Shown piece by piece: positions 5,860 to 11,602 of a DNA stretch of 11,602 bases (the first letter of the stretch is position 1; each line of letters begins with the position of its first letter). The notes beneath the pieces are model-generated. The model saw only the letters and a program-made list of their open reading frames with translations, was not told the origin of the DNA and made no database searches. Source of the DNA: Promethearchaeota archaeon (GTDB lineage: Archaea > Asgardarchaeota > Lokiarchaeia > Sigynarchaeales > SOKP01). The position numbers and the translations under genes were made by a program. The DNA lies in contig SDNN01000075.1 in the NCBI GenBank assembly GCA_004524425.1, positions 1-11,602 of the forward strand. Direction: 5' to 3'.

Positions 5860-7068
5860 CTACATTTCCACCCCATATATTTTATCTTTTGTTTCTCGGA
5901 CGCCTAAATACATGTACAATTGTCCTTTCATATCTGTCACCTTTTCCATGTGTTTTTTAGCAACCTCAAATTCATCCCTTGTGACGTCTCTGCCACCAAG
6001 CCCTACGATATACGATCTAAACAGTGTTCCCAAAGGATACAATGCCGTGGCTATAGATGTTGAAAATGGAGGCAACAGGTTATTAAGAGAATCGCTTTTT
6101 TCCAGGATTATTACTTTTTCTATGTTGTGTTTTTGAATGATCTCTTGAAGCTTTTCATAGGGAAAGGGTCTATAAGCACGGATTTTGATTAATCCGATAT
6201 CTTTGTTTTTGGTCATCCATGAAATTATATTTCCGCACATTGAACCCATGGTTACAAATGCAGTTTTTGTAGAATTGTCTAAATTATAGGTTTCAATCAA
6301 GTTGTATTCTCTCCCAGTGGCATCCTTGAATCGTTTAAATGCATCCTCCATTATTCCGAGTACCGGTTGTTTAGCATCATCTAAATTTTTTCTTCCTTCC
6401 ATGAAAAAGGAAGGGGTTACAATCCCGCCCCAAGTACCCGGTTTCTTGGGATTGATGGTATGTCTTGGCTTTCTTGGAGTTAGTTTTCTCACCTTTTCAT
6501 CTGGTATTAACCATAATTTTTGTACTGAATGTGAAATAATAAACCCATCATGTACAAACATGGTAGGAAACAATGAATTATCAGAGATCATGACTGAAAT
6601 AATAGCGGCGTCATAGGTTTCTTGGACATTCTCTGAAACTATGCAATTCCAGCCGTAATCGGTTAAGACAAATTCCCAAGAATTCCAAATCGACAGATTA
6701 GGCGCATTAAACGCTCTTGCGGAAATCATCATGGTTAAAGGCACTCTCCACCCGACAGCCATCGGTAATGCTTCAGACATCAACAAGTAGCCTTGCGATG
6801 CTGTAGCCGTGAATGTTCTGGCACCAGCAGCTGAAGCTGCAGTAGAATAGCTTATAGCAGCTAATTCTGACTCCACATTTACAAAAGCAGCTTTTAATCT
6901 TCCTTGATGAACCACGTCAGATAGCCCTTCGACTGATTGTGTTTGCGGTGTAATTGGAAAGGCACAAATAACATCCGGTTCAGTTTGGGTCACCCCACCA
7001 GCAACGGCATAGTTGCCTATCATGGTAGTTTCGATCGGTTCCTTGATTTCTTTAAAGAAAATTCGCAT
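5860..7068 (-). CDS. porA: PorA, alpha subunit of pyruvate (2-oxoacid):ferredoxin oxidoreductase
   Basis: This subunit supplies the pyrimidine-binding half of the thiamin-diphosphate site and the substrate channel. At 402 residues it has the usual length and order. ICAFPITPQTQSVE (34-47) and VESELAAI (65-72, with Glu66 at the place of the cofactor-activating glutamate) are followed by GARTFTATASQG (82-93). SIWNSWEFVLTDYGW (126-140) is also typical, as are GSMCGNI (275-281), AYRPFP in the domain II region, and VGLGGRDVT near the C-terminus. It lies between the gamma-delta fusion and the permuted beta gene, with its TAG two bases before the porB ATG, so the two are probably translationally coupled. 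The ATG at 7066-7068 has no clear ribosome site; an in-frame ATG 15 codons later is an alternative. Pyruvate is the likely substrate, but branched-chain or other 2-oxoacid homologues are close enough to leave this open. Confidence 0.92.
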   Translation of the reverse strand: MRIFFKEIKEPIETTMIGNYAVAGGVTQTEPDVICAFPITPQTQSVEGLSDVVHQGRLKAAFVNVESELAAISYSTAASAAGARTFTATASQGYLLMSEALPMAVGWRVPLTMMISARAFNAPNLSIWNSWEFVLTDYGWNCIVSENVQETYDAAIISVMISDNSLFPTMFVHDGFIISHSVQKLWLIPDEKVRKLTPRKPRHTINPKKPGTWGGIVTPSFFMEGRKNLDDAKQPVLGIMEDAFKRFKDATGREYNLIETYNLDNSTKTAFVTMGSMCGNIISWMTKNKDIGLIKIRAYRPFPYEKLQEIIQKHNIEKVIILEKSDSLNNLLPPFSTSIATALYPLGTLFRSYIVGLGGRDVTRDEFEVAKKHMEKVTDMKGQLYMYLGVRETKDKIYGVEM

Positions 7069-7168
7069 TGGTTCTATTGAAATATTAAACGACCTCGTAA
7101 AATATTATTTTCATTTTTATTTTCATTTTATACTTTAATTTCTAATTTTAATTTTTAATTTTCAATTT
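7069..7168. other. Low-complexity A/T spacer between porGD and porA
   Basis: About 70 bases (roughly 7098-7168) consist of short variations on ATTTTCATTTTTA, which on the minus strand is A-rich and almost free of C. There is no exact period, so it looks like slippage-prone low-complexity sequence and not a repeat array. On the transcribed strand it is A-rich, not T-rich, so it is not a terminator and the three por genes may be co-transcribed. Confidence 0.6.
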
Positions 7169-8125
7169 TCAAGACTCTGGCGCGGCGCATGAAGCTGGAC
7201 CTTGTTTCAATCTCTTGCTTATTGCATCAACCGGGCAAATTTCTAAGCAATTCAAGCACGACTTACAATGGAAATGATCTATGCCTGCCATGTGCCATAA
7301 TCCATCCTCCCCTTTTTCCCGCAATATTGCAAAATCTGGGCAAATAAACCAGCATTGTGCGCAATCTGTACATTTTTCTTCATCCCAAATCATTTCCCAT
7401 TCACCCCACGTACCTGTAGCAACTTGATCACTTCCAACATCTATGACATCCTCATCACAATACCATACACCTGCCTCGTCTAATTCTTTATATCCCGGGA
7501 GTCCTAAATCAACTTGTTGCCAATCCACTTTCGTGTAGGCAGCAAAATCTACATCAGTTCCAGTTTCATAAATACATGTTTCGTCATATGCTTGCTTTAT
7601 GGCTTCAATATTTTTGGAAGCAATTGCTCCCTTAAATCTCCTCATTATTGCATTACCTAATTCTTCTAATGTAAATATTTGAGATACCCTAACTAAAGCT
7701 CCTAAAATAATCGTGTTTGTTATATTTCTTCCTAAGACATCTAATGCTATTCTTGTCGCATCAATAGTAGCAATATTCAAATCTTTTCGCTTCACTATGT
7801 CTTGAATTTGTAATTGGTCCAATGTAGTATTCACTATTAACCAGCCACCTTCCGGTACACCAGCTACAACATCCACTTCCCCCAATAAGGAAGGATCTAG
7901 AACGGATACAAAATGAGGGCTATATACTTGTTCATTAGATCTCACTAAGTCGTCATTAAGGGATAATCTCACGAAACTTTCCGTTGGACTGCCCATTCTT
8001 TCTGCACCGAAACGAGGTTGACACACGCCATATCCTTTAAAGGCCTCGACACATAAATTTGATGCAGTCACACCTCCTTGGCCCCCTCGCGCATGAAATC
8101 TTAAACTAATGTAATATTCTTTCAA
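7169..8125 (-). CDS. porG: PorGD, fused gamma and delta (ferredoxin-like) subunits of 2-oxoacid:ferredoxin oxidoreductase
   Basis: The 318-residue protein fuses two normally separate subunits. Residues 1-190 are the gamma domain, with FHARGGQGGVTAS (10-22) and FGAERMGSPTESFVR (39-53). Residues 200-318 are the delta domain. It contains two [4Fe-4S] motifs: Cys252, 255, 258, 262 (CTDCAQCWFICP) and Cys287, 290, 293, 297 (CKSCLNCLEICP), which pass electrons from the beta-subunit cluster to ferredoxin. Such gamma-delta fusions are known in other lineages. It is the first gene of the por cluster. The start is uncertain. TTG at 8123-8125 puts the gamma motif at its usual distance and has a TATA-like box 24-29 bases upstream, suiting leaderless initiation. 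However, the frame stays open and protein-like for 12 more codons upstream to a TGA at 8162-8164. Confidence 0.9.
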   Translation of the reverse strand: MKEYYISLRFHARGGQGGVTASNLCVEAFKGYGVCQPRFGAERMGSPTESFVRLSLNDDLVRSNEQVYSPHFVSVLDPSLLGEVDVVAGVPEGGWLIVNTTLDQLQIQDIVKRKDLNIATIDATRIALDVLGRNITNTIILGALVRVSQIFTLEELGNAIMRRFKGAIASKNIEAIKQAYDETCIYETGTDVDFAAYTKVDWQQVDLGLPGYKELDEAGVWYCDEDVIDVGSDQVATGTWGEWEMIWDEEKCTDCAQCWFICPDFAILREKGEDGLWHMAGIDHFHCKSCLNCLEICPVDAISKRLKQGPASCAAPES

Positions 8126-8148
8126 AACTTCTTGTATTTCTTCTTTTG

Positions 8149-8154
8149 TATAAA
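8149..8154 (-). promoter_or_regulatory. Candidate TATA box for the por cluster
   Basis: TTTATA on the minus strand is centred about 26 bases before the TTG start at 8125, the spacing expected for a leaderless archaeal transcript. A second candidate, CTTATAAG, lies at 8186-8193 and would place transcription start near 8164. The two predict different translation starts for porGD. Confidence 0.4.
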
Positions 8155-8234
8155 TTTTAAATCACGCGTCTCATTTTTAATATAACTTATAAGCTAAAGC
8201 ACAATAAAGAATTTAAATTTTACATGTTTATGTT

Positions 8235-8249
8235 AAAAAATATATAAAT
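8235..8249 (+). promoter_or_regulatory. Archaeal promoter of the GPH symporter gene
   Basis: TATATAAAT (8241-8249) preceded by an A-rich upstream element (8235-8240) is the best TATA box in the window. Transcription would start near 8270, leaving a leader of roughly 27 bases before the ATG at 8298, without an evident ribosome site. The same AT-rich stretch could also serve the opposite strand. Confidence 0.5.
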
Positions 8250-8297
8250 GATTTACTGAAAACCAATTTAAGATATTTTATAATAAGATGATAAAAA

Positions 8298-9650
8298 ATG
8301 AATGAAGTAATGAAGAGTTCAGAAACAGAAAATCCTAAAAGTAAATTCTTAATTTTTGCATTACCTAGATTTGGAACATCCATAGTCCTTGGAATAGAAG
8401 GATGGGCATTATTTACTCTTTATACTGTTGCTTACGGCCTAAATTCCTTTCTGGTTGGGTTTGCACTTGCCATGGGATATCTTAGCATTGCTGCTTCTCA
8501 ATTCTTATTAGGATGGGTAAGTGATGCTAAATATACAAGATGGGGTAGAAGAAAACCGTTCATCATCATCATCTCACCAATATTAGGTATTTCGTTTATT
8601 TTTGTCCTTCTCCCGGCTTTATTTCTGCCTAATCTCAATGATAAGGTCTCCTTGTTTTATTGGTTATTAACATGGGAATGCATTTTTCGCATTAGTTATG
8701 GGGTGACGACACCATATCAATCATGGGCTGCTGAACAATTTGAAGTGAATGAAAGGCCTGTAGTTTCACAGTTTCAAAATACCTTTAATTTTCTTGGCAA
8801 TGGCGTAATGGCGCTTTTTACACTGTTAGTATTAACTGGTGTTTTTGAAAAAATTCAGAAACAACCTCAAGTAATTCCTTTAGAATTTCTAACTCCTGTT
8901 TTAATTTTTGCTTTATTAGTGGTGGGATTGTTTTACTTAATTTCATTTATAATGCCCGTTGAACCTGAGTATGAAATTGAATCAAGTCTAAAGGAAAATT
9001 TAAGAACCATAATTAGAAATAAAAATTATGTGTTGACTACCTTGATGAGAGGAATCACGGGAGTGGCCCTATCCATAGTGACTGCTGTCATGTTGGCATA
9101 TACAGTGGTCGTCCTACAATTGAGCGGGACAGATTATATTATCATTGCGGCAGTTTTGCTCATTTGCATTTTTCTATTCTTGTATATTTGGAGAAAGCTC
9201 ATCCAAAAAAAGGGAAAAAAATCAACTCTCCTCTATGTTTTTATTTTAGGTATTTTCTTCCTTCCAATATCATTATTAGGGCTTGTATCCTCTGCATCTT
9301 CATTAATCCTTGGAATAGTGTTTATCATAGGGATAGCAGCATTATTAGGTGGGTGGTATTTATTTCCATATATTATAGATGCAGATATGGCCGAGGATGA
9401 TGAGAAATCAACTGGAGAATTAAAAGCAGGAATCTATACGGGATTCCCTAGCATTCTTTTGAACATTTTTCAAGCCTTAGGAGTTTTTTTGCTCGGGGTG
9501 ATCACATCATTACCTACCACAACCGTAAACGGAACATCGTTTTCCTGGGGTTATGTTATATGGGGTCCTTTATGCTCAATTATTTTAATCATATCCTATA
9601 TCTTTACAAAAAAATTCCTTACATTAGATTTCGATTGGGAGAATCAATAA
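8298..9650 (+). CDS. GPH-family sugar:cation symporter (MFS superfamily, MelB-like)
   Basis: A 450-residue polytopic membrane protein with about twelve hydrophobic segments. After a short charged N-terminus, LPRFGTSIVLGIEGWAL leads into the first helix. GWVSDAKYTRWGRRKPF (72-88) is the loop 2-3 motif of the glycoside-pentoside-hexuronide (GPH) symporters. TTPYQSWAAEQFEVNER (137-153) corresponds to the family's conserved helix-4 end and following loop. A central cytoplasmic stretch (about 222-243) separates the two six-helix halves. The family moves sugars or glycosides with H+ or Na+; the substrate here is not evident. Together with the GH4 enzyme it suggests glycoside use, but the two genes are over 5 kb apart and not in one operon. 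It diverges from the por cluster and ends in an oligo-T terminator. Confidence 0.88.
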   Translation: MNEVMKSSETENPKSKFLIFALPRFGTSIVLGIEGWALFTLYTVAYGLNSFLVGFALAMGYLSIAASQFLLGWVSDAKYTRWGRRKPFIIIISPILGISFIFVLLPALFLPNLNDKVSLFYWLLTWECIFRISYGVTTPYQSWAAEQFEVNERPVVSQFQNTFNFLGNGVMALFTLLVLTGVFEKIQKQPQVIPLEFLTPVLIFALLVVGLFYLISFIMPVEPEYEIESSLKENLRTIIRNKNYVLTTLMRGITGVALSIVTAVMLAYTVVVLQLSGTDYIIIAAVLLICIFLFLYIWRKLIQKKGKKSTLLYVFILGIFFLPISLLGLVSSASSLILGIVFIIGIAALLGGWYLFPYIIDADMAEDDEKSTGELKAGIYTGFPSILLNIFQALGVFLLGVITSLPTTTVNGTSFSWGYVIWGPLCSIILIISYIFTKKFLTLDFDWENQ

Positions 9651-9651
9651 C

Positions 9652-9690
9652 CTATTTTTTTTTTAATTATTTAAATTTGTTAAAAAATAG
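9652..9690. terminator. Bidirectional terminator between convergent genes
   Basis: CTATTTTTT (9652-9660) and AAAAAATAG (9682-9690) are perfect reverse complements. The left arm extends to ten T (9655-9664) directly after the symporter stop. The right arm gives six T on the minus strand after the metallo-hydrolase stop. Each strand therefore presents a T tract at the end of its gene, and the transcript could also pair the two arms. Confidence 0.6.
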
Positions 9691-9714
9691 AATAAGATTT
9701 AGTTTTCAATCATT

Positions 9715-10695
9715 TCAATTTTCTCGATATCCCAAGTCCATCAAAACGCCATACACGGATTGTAATATCATGTTCTGAAGGACTAAATGGTCATCATTGA
9801 ATAAATCCGAACGATTGAATAATGATGGAGTAATCTTCTCTACAATGTATCTAGTTTCATCTTTCTCTTGATAGAATTTAATGATATCTGATCTAAACTG
9901 TTTCATGAATGATTGATGCTCTGCAATGACTCTTTTTACATTCTCCTCACCATGAACAATCCCAAAGTGACTAAAACCTGCATTTTCAATGTCTAATTTC
10001 TTTAAAATTTTAAGAGTATGCATGTGATCCTCGTAATTATAGTGAATGGGCGCTGAAACAGGTAAAGTGATCAATTCCGAAGAATGATATAAGGTGCCTA
10101 CAGCTTCCCCAAAAAAAATAAAATTTATTTTTCCATCTCTTATAAAAAGTGAAGATTGATGATCTGGAGTATGACCTGGCGTTTTAATAATGGCTAAATC
10201 TATTTTTGAATCATTTAATGAAAAGCTTTCAATAATTTTCATGGGTTCTGGTTCAGAAGGAGTGATCAATTCAAATGCTTTATCTTCAATTGGTTCCATG
10301 CGCCCGATCATATCACCAAAACTCCTTTTGGCTCGTTCTAAATGGCTTTCAAAATTGTTTAAATATTCCTTAGTTTGTCGACTCGTTAAGATTTTTACCT
10401 CAGGATTATGTTTTTTTACTTCAAGATAAAGTTTCCACATCCCACCATTATGATCAAAATGATGATGAGAAGTGATTAAGTATTTAACTTTTTCTAATGA
10501 AATTTTTTTCTTTTTTGCGTATCTGAGGACATGCTTTACCTCAAAAGAGGAGCCTGAATCTAAAATCACTGACGAATCATCAAACTCACAGATGTAACCC
10601 GATAATAATCTTCTGGCTCCCAATTGCTTTAAATCCACGTGATGCAAATAATCATTGATTTTACCTGGTTTTATCGTTATGAAGTCCTTTATCAT
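9715..10695 (-). CDS. Metallo-beta-lactamase-fold hydrolase
   Basis: A 326-residue soluble protein. The MBL core occupies about residues 28-250 and contains SHHHFDHNGG (76-85), giving ligands His77, His79, Asp81 and His82. TPGHTPDHQ (172-180) supplies His175, and SHFG supplies His243 as the last ligand. The bridging residue usually found as Asp in a GD motif is Glu197 in FFGEAVG. The fold is used by glyoxalase II, lactonases, phosphodiesterases and other hydrolases, and the C-terminal 75 residues do not point to one of them. No signal peptide is seen, so it is probably cytoplasmic. The ATG at 10693-10695 fits a TATA box about 26 bases upstream, which suggests a leaderless transcript. The upstream peptidase gene is 83 bases away on the same strand; joint transcription is uncertain. 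Confidence 0.85.
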   Translation of the reverse strand: MIKDFITIKPGKINDYLHHVDLKQLGARRLLSGYICEFDDSSVILDSGSSFEVKHVLRYAKKKKISLEKVKYLITSHHHFDHNGGMWKLYLEVKKHNPEVKILTSRQTKEYLNNFESHLERAKRSFGDMIGRMEPIEDKAFELITPSEPEPMKIIESFSLNDSKIDLAIIKTPGHTPDHQSSLFIRDGKINFIFFGEAVGTLYHSSELITLPVSAPIHYNYEDHMHTLKILKKLDIENAGFSHFGIVHGEENVKRVIAEHQSFMKQFRSDIIKFYQEKDETRYIVEKITPSLFNRSDLFNDDHLVLQNMILQSVYGVLMDLGYREN

Positions 10696-10718
10696 AAAAC
10701 AGATAATTAAAACTAAAA

Positions 10719-10732
10719 TAATAAGTATTTCG
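10719..10732 (-). promoter_or_regulatory. Candidate leaderless promoter of the MBL-fold hydrolase gene
   Basis: On the minus strand, CGAAA (10728-10732) resembles a TFB recognition element. TTATTA (10719-10724) is a TATA-like box, 24-29 bases before the ATG. The spacing fits transcription beginning at or beside the start codon, matching the lack of a ribosome site. Confidence 0.4.
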
Positions 10733-10778
10733 TAATGAAATCAAAGTGAAATATACTGACTTAAAGAAAGTTGTTTTT

Positions 10779-11602
10779 TTAGTTATATTCACTGTTTAGT
10801 TTTTCAATTACCTTAATAGTCAATTCAAGAATATCTTTTAATCCTTTATTCGTTATAAGCTCCATGTTGTCATTTTTGGTGTGAACCATTTTTAGTCCGG
10901 GCAATGTTGCAAGCCAACACGCTTCAAAACCCTCATAAACTACAGGCATGTAATCTGACCATGCCCCAGTGGGTAGATATTGGTCCTTAATTTTCAAATT
11001 TAACTCTTTTGCACTATTTAGAAACAATTTATTTAATTTATGTGAAGAAACTTTTCTTGGAATGCCAAAGGAATAAATTAGTTTTATAATATTTCCACCA
11101 ATCAAATCATAATTTATAAAATAAGTAGTATCTATATCGAATTCTTCTTTATGTTTTTTCAAGAAATCTTTTATTCCTCCCAAATTTAGCTCTTCAGAAC
11201 TTGGGGCCAAAAATATAAAATCAATGTTATTTAAAGGATTATTTTTAAAATATCTAGCTAACTCTATAACAACTCCGACGGCAGATGCATTATCATAAGC
11301 TCCAGGGGATTGGTTTCCTGTTTTATTAAAGAAATTTAAGGACCCTATGATGGCAATTACAATTGAACTCGAGAAAAGAATTAAGTTTAACAAGTAAATT
11401 TCAAAAGGAATGAAGATTCTTATAATGCTCAATATTAAATATATAATGACTAGTATTAAGGCGCCAAACACAGCAAGAATTATCAAGATAATTCTCAAGG
11501 AGGAAGGGAAGGTTTGCGATTTGCTGTCCCAGTGGCCCATGAAAACGACTGTTGCTTTGCCCTCTTGACTTTTTAATTTAGTATATATGTTTTCTGTCTC
11601 AA
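10779..11602 (-). CDS. Membrane-anchored M28-family zinc peptidase, 5' end beyond the window
   Basis: The frame stays open to the window edge, with coding-like residues (KATVVF) directly before the Met codon at 11538-11540. That Met is therefore internal and the true start lies outside. Numbering from that Met, GHWDS holds the first metal ligand (His3), SPGAYDNASA holds Asp83, PSSEELNLGG holds Glu116/117, NYDLIGG holds Asp145 and VHTKND holds His220. This is the complete di-zinc set of M28 aminopeptidases. Two strongly hydrophobic helices (about 15-40 and 46-71) are inserted between the first and second ligands, so the catalytic domain is split by a membrane hairpin but both parts remain on one side. 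Substrates are probably peptides. The gene precedes the MBL-fold hydrolase by 83 bases on the same strand, without a strong T tract between them. Confidence 0.82.
   Translation of the reverse strand, partial: ETENIYTKLKSQEGKATVVFMGHWDSKSQTFPSSLRIILIILAVFGALILVIIYLILSIIRIFIPFEIYLLNLILFSSSIVIAIIGSLNFFNKTGNQSPGAYDNASAVGVVIELARYFKNNPLNNIDFIFLAPSSEELNLGGIKDFLKKHKEEFDIDTTYFINYDLIGGNIIKLIYSFGIPRKVSSHKLNKLFLNSAKELNLKIKDQYLPTGAWSDYMPVVYEGFEACWLATLPGLKMVHTKNDNMELITNKGLKDILELTIKVIEKLNSEYN

Noticed and set aside
5912..6616. Plus-strand open frames antisense to porA
   Set aside because: They lie wholly inside the conserved porA gene, and their translations lack any domain or convincing start.
7098..7168. 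Short tandem repeat or CRISPR-like array between porGD and porA
   Set aside because: The ATTTTCATTTT-like units vary in length and sequence with no fixed period or spacers; it is low-complexity DNA.
9164..9778. Extra plus-strand frames within and after the symporter gene
   Set aside because: They overlap the symporter in another frame or cross its terminator, and look like random AT-rich translations.
11538..11540. ATG at 11538-11540 as the start of the M28 peptidase
   Set aside because: The frame continues upstream to the window edge with peptidase-like residues, and the first zinc ligand would lie only two residues from the start.

Overview
The window is AT-rich, densely packed DNA that reads as archaeal. 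Promoter-like sequences are TATA boxes with purine-rich upstream elements, several starts look leaderless, likely transcript ends are oligo-T tracts, and a multi-subunit 2-oxoacid:ferredoxin oxidoreductase is encoded. The mix of this enzyme with a GH4 glycosidase, a GPH sugar symporter, a crotonase and a membrane M28 peptidase would suit an anaerobic heterotrophic archaeon, possibly of the Asgard group. That placement is inference; no marker gene settles it.

Layout: an alpha/beta hydrolase gene is cut by the left edge (1-338, minus). Next comes a small, apparently frameshifted gene (452-717, minus) and a YjbQ-type gene (798-1211, minus). A GH4 glycosidase (1390-2712, plus) runs head-on into a crotonase (2719-3480, minus) with six bases between them. 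The thiamin kinase gene thiD follows (3709-4536, minus). The por cluster occupies 4769-8125 on the minus strand and is transcribed gamma-delta fusion, alpha, beta. Divergent from it is a GPH/MFS sugar symporter (8298-9650, plus), which converges on a metallo-beta-lactamase-fold hydrolase (9715-10695, minus) across a symmetric oligo-T/oligo-A element. A membrane M28 peptidase (10779 to beyond 11602, minus) is cut by the right edge.

The outstanding feature is the PorB subunit at 4769-5857. It is one uninterrupted frame, but its two halves are in the reverse of the normal order. Residues about 21-210 match the C-terminal part of ordinary PorB (YDNEAFMNTG strand, fourth cluster cysteine, GRFKHLF tail). 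Residues about 228-348 match the N-terminal part (CPGC cluster motif, NTSCVE, GGDG thiamin-diphosphate motif). The protein is therefore a circular permutation with its new ends inside the thiamin-diphosphate binding motif, and all four expected cluster cysteines are kept. PorA and PorGD are in normal order.

Functionally, GH4 and the GPH symporter suggest sugar uptake and hydrolysis. The Por complex would oxidise pyruvate or a related 2-oxoacid to an acyl-CoA with reduction of ferredoxin. ThiD and YjbQ may help supply the thiamin diphosphate it needs. The shared operon is clear only for porGD-porA-porB; the other links are inferred from proximity.
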